Source: Mobilitalea sp.
GTDB lineage: Bacteria; Bacillota_A; Clostridia; Lachnospirales; Lachnospiraceae
Length of the DNA: 9,002 nt
Direction: 5' to 3'
Assembly (NCBI GenBank): GCA_029974875.1
Contig: JARKQP010000294.1
Location: forward strand, 1-9,002
A program made the position numbers and the translations under genes. The stretch's first letter is position 1; every line of letters begins with the position of its first letter. Shown here piece by piece: positions 6,819 through 9,002 of the stretch. Under the pieces are notes generated by a model, which saw only the letters and a list, made by a program, of their open reading frames with translations, searched no databases and was not told the origin of the DNA.

Positions 6819-6940
6819 TAAGACAGAAATGAAACTGTCTTAGCGATGGCTTTGCTTTACAAAGGAAATCCTCCAGAAACAGGGCTTATAAAAGAGGAGA
6901 AGCCCGGTAGAGGGGGGAGGGTAGCTGCCGGGCTTATTTT
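6819..6940 (+). ncRNA. Candidate structured RNA or attenuator with mutually exclusive hairpins
   Basis: Stem A is TAAGACAG (6819-6826) / CTGTCTTA (6835-6842), with an 8-base loop. A small stem CTTTG/CAAAG follows. AAGCCC (6900-6905) can pair either with GGGCTT upstream (6882-6887) or, as part of a stronger 11-bp stem AAGCCCGGTAG / CTGCCGGGCTT (6900-6910 / 6925-6935), with the downstream copy. The downstream stem ends in ATTTTAT. The 14-base loop of the strong stem is purine-rich (AGGGGGGAGGG). No known RNA family was recognised and no gene lies immediately downstream on the plus strand, so a stand-alone small RNA is as likely as a leader. Confidence 0.35.
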
Positions 6941-7294
6941 ATGAAAAAAATTATCTTGTAAGCAATATTAAGTTGTGGTACTTTCATCAGTTAATTGATT
7001 TCTCTTCTTAACTTATTTTTGATTATAAAGTACATATATGATGATTGTATGGATATATTATGAACATTTTGTTAATAAATCATAGGGCGCTATAATTGGA
7101 TTTTATCTTACAAAGTACATCATATTGAAACAAATTTGTCTTTTTATCCGTTATAGAAAGTAACTTCACAGAGATAATAAATGAAGACGATAAAAAATTA
7201 ACTTTGGTAATAGAAACAATATTTGCTGAGGTTTATTTTAAGGCGAATGAGAATAATAGTATTGTAAAAAGTAATCTGAAAACAGGGCGGCCGC

Positions 7295-7347
7295 AAAAGC
7301 TGCTTATGCATGCCGGACACTTCCAAGCAGTTTTCGGGCACACCCGA
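7295..7347. other. Pair of hairpins in a GC-richer patch
   Basis: AAAAGCTGCTT (7295-7305) pairs with AAGCAGTTTT (7325-7334) around a bulged G. It is followed directly by TCGGG (7334-7338) / CCCGA (7343-7347) with loop CACA; the T at 7334 can belong to only one of the two stems. A GCGGCCGC palindrome lies just upstream. The composition differs sharply from the AT-rich flanks. It may be a remnant of an inserted element or a structured RNA; no family was recognised. Confidence 0.35.
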
Positions 7348-7450
7348 TATATAATAAGGAACTGGACAAAAATAAAGTATTGTGGTATAAAAGTCAAATA
7401 AAAGGATTGCTTGCTAGATTTAGTTCATTGCTGTATAATGGAGGAATTTT

Positions 7451-7909
7451 ATGTCGAACGTATTTAAAAAGTTAATTAGAAAAGAGCTTGGGGAAGCTGA
7501 ATACCGCCGGTACTCTTCTTACGTAAAAGAGAATATGGAAACAAGAATAAGTGACAGTAAGACCATATATGAGGATATGTATGAGAAGTTAAAGTATAGA
7601 GATATTAAATCCATTGCGAGAATGCATAACAGGTTAAATGATACCATGCTGCTCGCCTTCCGTATCAGCAAGAATTTCTTTCTGGCCTTTCTGTTTTATT
7701 TATCTGCATCTATTTTTCTAATTGCGAAGGATCTGCAGCCCATACTTACGATCATTGCTTTAACAATGATAAGTATTTGCTTCATATATAAGGCCTACGA
7801 ATATATAACAAACAAATTCTGTTATATAGATGCACAGATCATCCTGGTATACAAAGCGGTGCTTGATAAAATTATCCTAAATGAACGCAAGGGTGTCAGT
7901 GAGAAATAA
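7451..7909 (+). CDS. Unrecognised small membrane protein with two transmembrane helices
   Basis: I do not recognise a family for this 152-residue protein. The N-terminal 70 residues are highly charged and predicted helical (KKLIRKELGEAEYRRYSSY, KYRDIKSIARMHNRLND). They are followed by two hydrophobic helices (about 76-92 and 96-114) separated by a 3-residue turn-like KDL, then a C-terminal helical stretch of about 35 residues ending in charged residues. This two-helix hairpin with long cytosolic helices is loosely reminiscent of SLATT-type two-TM effector proteins, but no signature residue confirms that. GGAGG (7440-7444) lies 6 bases before ATG, a good start. It appears monocistronic, bounded by the long AT-rich stretch upstream and by a strong terminator downstream. 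AT-rich codon use differs from the GC-richer transglutaminase gene, consistent with acquired DNA, but the evidence is weak. Confidence 0.75.
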   Translation: MSNVFKKLIRKELGEAEYRRYSSYVKENMETRISDSKTIYEDMYEKLKYRDIKSIARMHNRLNDTMLLAFRISKNFFLAFLFYLSASIFLIAKDLQPILTIIALTMISICFIYKAYEYITNKFCYIDAQIILVYKAVLDKIILNERKGVSEK

Positions 7910-7961
7910 ATAAGAAACGATATAGGGGCCAGGGAGCCGTAATATGGACCAATAAGGAAAG

Positions 7962-8008
7962 AAAAGAAGGTATTTTGGAACGTGATGTCTGAGATGCCTT
8001 CTTTTTCT
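7962..8008 (+). terminator. Intrinsic terminator after the small membrane-protein gene
   Basis: A 12-bp stem AAAAGAAGGTAT (7962-7973) / ATGCCTTCTTTT (7994-8005), with one G-U pair and a 20-base loop, is followed directly by a T-rich run. It lies about 50 bases after the stop at 7909 and insulates the aldolase promoter downstream. Confidence 0.75.
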
Positions 8009-8032
8009 TGTATTGTTATCAATTCACATTTA

Positions 8033-8148
8033 AAACCAAAAGAAAAACAAACAAAAACAACATAAAAACAACAAATACATATTGACAAAAGAGTGGGCAG
8101 GGATTAGAATAAAGACAAACCAAAAGAAATCAAACCAAAACAACAAAT
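8033..8148. repeat. A/C-rich direct repeats bracketing the aldolase promoter
   Basis: The 13-mer AAACCAAAAGAAA occurs exactly at 8033-8045 and 8117-8129 (84 bases apart), with a partial third copy AAACCAAAA at 8132-8140. AAACAACAAAT occurs at 8066-8076 and 8138-8148 (72 bases apart). One set lies upstream of the -35 and the other at or just after the predicted transcription start. This layout would suit a looping repressor or activator, but low-complexity A/C sequence could also arise by chance. Confidence 0.4.
8082..8110 (+). promoter_or_regulatory. Strong sigma-A promoter of the aldolase gene
   Basis: A perfect TTGACA (8082-8087), a 17-base spacer and TAGAAT (8105-8110) place the transcription start near 8117, giving an untranslated leader of about 60 bases that is G-poor and unlikely to fold. 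Confidence 0.8.
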
Positions 8149-8178
8149 TTTATGTAATAACCAATTAGGAGGACATGT

Positions 8179-8976
8179 ATGAAGTCAGAGTACGAAATCA
8201 AAAAAGAAATCTGCGAGATAGGTAAGAGAATTTATAATAAGGGAATGGTTGCTTCTAACGATGGTAACATTTCCGTTAAGCTGAATGATAATGAATTCTT
8301 ATGCACACCTACTGGCGTAAGCAAAGGTTTTATGACACCGGAGTATATCTGTAAGGTTGACAAAGACGGTAAGGTTCTTCAGGCAAACGGTAACTTCAAG
8401 CCTTCTTCAGAAATCAAGATGCATATGCGTGTTTACAAAGAAAGACCGGACGTTCAGTCTGTAGTACATGCCCATCCGATGTATGCTACCAGCTTTGCTA
8501 TTGCAGGTATCCCCTTGACACAGCCTATTATGCCGGAAGCAGTTATTTCCCTCGGCTGTGTACCTATTGCTGAGTACGGCACACCTTCTACAGAAGAAAT
8601 TCCTGACGCAGTATCCAAGTACCTTCAGTACTATGATGCAGTATTGTTAGAGAACCATGGTGCATTAACCTTCTCTGATTCCCTGCTGTCAGCTTATCAT
8701 AAGATGGAATCCGTAGAATTCTATGCACAATTATGATATCTTTCCAAGCAGCTGGGCGGACCTAAGGAATTATCCGACTCCCAGGTACAGAGATTATATG
8801 AGATCCGCAGACAGTTCGGCATGACCGGAAAGCATCCTGCTGATCTTTGCGCTAAGGTAAACAAGGGTGGTACAAGCTGCCATAATTGTGGAGGCCATGC
8901 AGCATCAGAAACAAAGACAGACGACATCGTTTCCGAGATTGCTAAGAAGGTAATCGAGCAGTTAGGTTTAAAATAA
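8179..8976 (+). CDS. fucA: Class II aldolase (L-fuculose/L-rhamnulose-1-phosphate aldolase type), interrupted by one in-frame TGA
   Basis: Zinc-dependent aldolases of this family split L-fuculose-1-phosphate (or rhamnulose-1-phosphate) into dihydroxyacetone phosphate and L-lactaldehyde. AGGAGG (8167-8172) lies 6 bases before ATG. SNDGNIS (26-32), PTGVSKG, KPSSE with Glu78, HAHP with zinc ligands His97 and His99, and ENHGAL with His160 are all intact. The literal frame stops at TGA 8734-8736 (codon 186), but the same frame continues without shift to TAA 8974. It runs from YLSKQLGGPKELSD into a GMTGKHPADLC segment, a Cys/His cluster (Cys224, Cys234, Cys237, His240) and a terminal amphipathic helix, 265 codons in all. 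E. coli FucA (about 215 residues) reads A-Q-L-Y-L where this gene has A-Q-L-stop-Y-L, so the stop lies inside the conserved fold. Codon use is strongly biased, as in highly expressed genes. Possible explanations are a nonsense mutation or sequencing error, read-through, or recoding. Fuculose versus rhamnulose specificity cannot be read from the sequence. Confidence 0.82.
8734..8736 (+). other. In-frame TGA within the aldolase frame
   Basis: TGA is codon 186, between Leu185 and Tyr187, in a helix following the active-site region. No frame change occurs on either side. A hairpin, CTGGG-CGGA (8752-8760) / TCCG-act-CCCAG (8773-8784), starts 15 bases after it. Its 12-base loop lacks the GGU-type features of bacterial SECIS elements, so selenocysteine insertion is not supported. 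TCA (Ser) or TGG/TGT/TGC are single-base neighbours of the codon. Confidence 0.85.
8908..8973 (+). other. Predicted encapsulation-peptide tail of the aldolase
   Basis: Codons 244-265 encode SETKTDDIVSEIAKKVIEQL-GLK after a Gly/Ala-rich linker. This forms an amphipathic helix with I/V/I/V/I/L on one face and charged residues on the other. Such short helices at enzyme ends target cargo to bacterial microcompartments, and aldolases of fucose/rhamnose microcompartment loci in Lachnospiraceae carry comparable tails. No shell-protein gene is in the window, so the assignment is inferred from the tail and gene family. Confidence 0.55.
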
Positions 8977-9002
8977 TCCATCTTCTCACAAGGTTTGAAG
9001 AA

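Larger units (their letters stand above)
6486..7450. other. Long AT-rich intergenic stretch without a convincing gene
   Basis: This stretch of nearly 1 kb has no frame with a credible start and ribosome-binding site. From left to right it holds the upp leader, imperfect tandem repeats (6684-6741), a TATAAT without a matching -35 (6764-6769), an A-rich segment with a repeated 14-mer, a cluster of hairpins (6819-6940), a very AT-rich segment (6950-7200), and a GC-richer patch with two hairpins (7283-7347). A frame open from 7129 to 7401 reads as plausible protein in its first half but has only TTG as a possible start, with no ribosome-binding site. It may be a gene remnant. The contrast with the compact gene packing elsewhere suggests a decayed or inserted segment. 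Confidence 0.6.

Noticed and set aside
6785..6842. Three tiny frames starting with ATGAA as leader peptides
   Set aside because: They are only 4-8 codons long, have no ribosome-binding sites, and arise from A-rich repeats.
7204..7401. 65-codon frame starting at TTG
   Set aside because: No ribosome-binding site, a weak start codon, and its second half crosses a hairpin-rich GC patch. The first half could be a gene remnant (the frame is open from 7129), so it is mentioned only within the intergenic entry.
8734..8784. Selenocysteine codon with SECIS element
   Set aside because: The downstream hairpin lacks the GGU-type apical loop and bulged U of bacterial SECIS elements, and the codon sits at a non-catalytic helix position.
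8721..8981. Minus-strand frame over the 3' part of the aldolase
   Set aside because: It is a shadow of the in-frame aldolase tail, with no ribosome-binding site and no recognisable protein character.
1..9002. CRISPR array, tRNA, rRNA or insertion sequence
   Set aside because: No regularly spaced identical repeats, cloverleaf or rRNA signature, transposase frame or paired terminal repeats were found on either strand.

Overview
The window looks like chromosomal DNA of a gut-type Firmicute, most likely family Lachnospiraceae (Clostridium cluster XIVa). The evidence is moderate-to-low GC, strong AGGAGG ribosome-binding sites, sigma-A promoters with 16-18 nt spacers, and family-level matches: a Firmicute-style CutC, an ECF-type vitamin transporter subunit with a DUF4430 partner, and a long class II aldolase of the kind found in fucose/rhamnose microcompartment loci of Lachnospiraceae. 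No species call is possible from the sequence alone.

Layout. Bases 1-280 hold the C-terminal end of a cutC-like gene (+). Bases 430-3003 encode an 857-residue cytosolic transglutaminase-like protein with two transglutaminase-type segments (the second lacking the Cys) and a thioredoxin/redoxin-like C-terminus. It converges on a minus-strand vitamin-uptake unit, with a perfect 64-bp palindrome (3047-3110) between them. That unit, read right to left, has a consensus promoter (4439-4467), a cobalamin riboswitch (4209-4426), an intrinsic terminator (4050-4088), a membrane-anchored DUF4430 protein (3632-4027) and an ECF S component (3103-3597). Diverging from it, galM (4618-5676, +) has its own promoter and converges on upp (5856-6485, -) across a nested hairpin (5766-5817) that probably terminates both.

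Bases 6486-7450 form a long AT-rich stretch with no convincing gene. It contains a cluster of RNA-like hairpins (6819-6940), short imperfect tandem repeats and a GC-richer hairpin patch (7283-7347). Next is an unrecognised two-helix membrane protein (7451-7909, +) with a good terminator. Finally a strong promoter, bracketed by A/C-rich direct repeats, drives a class II aldolase (L-fuculose/L-rhamnulose-1-phosphate aldolase type, 8179-8976). Its reading frame is interrupted by one in-frame TGA at codon 186, after which the same frame continues for 79 conserved-looking codons. The tail has a Cys/His cluster and an amphipathic helix resembling a microcompartment encapsulation peptide.

How the parts fit. 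The riboswitch, DUF4430 protein and S component form a coherent cobalamin-responsive uptake module. galM and upp are housekeeping sugar and pyrimidine salvage genes. The aldolase is probably the first gene of a fucose/rhamnose-to-propanediol locus running off the right edge. In many bacteria the propanediol dehydratase of such loci is B12-dependent, but in Lachnospiraceae it is often a B12-independent glycyl-radical enzyme, so a link to the B12 module is only a possibility. The points most worth a second look are the in-frame TGA in the aldolase, the B12 module, the palindrome and the architecture of the transglutaminase protein.
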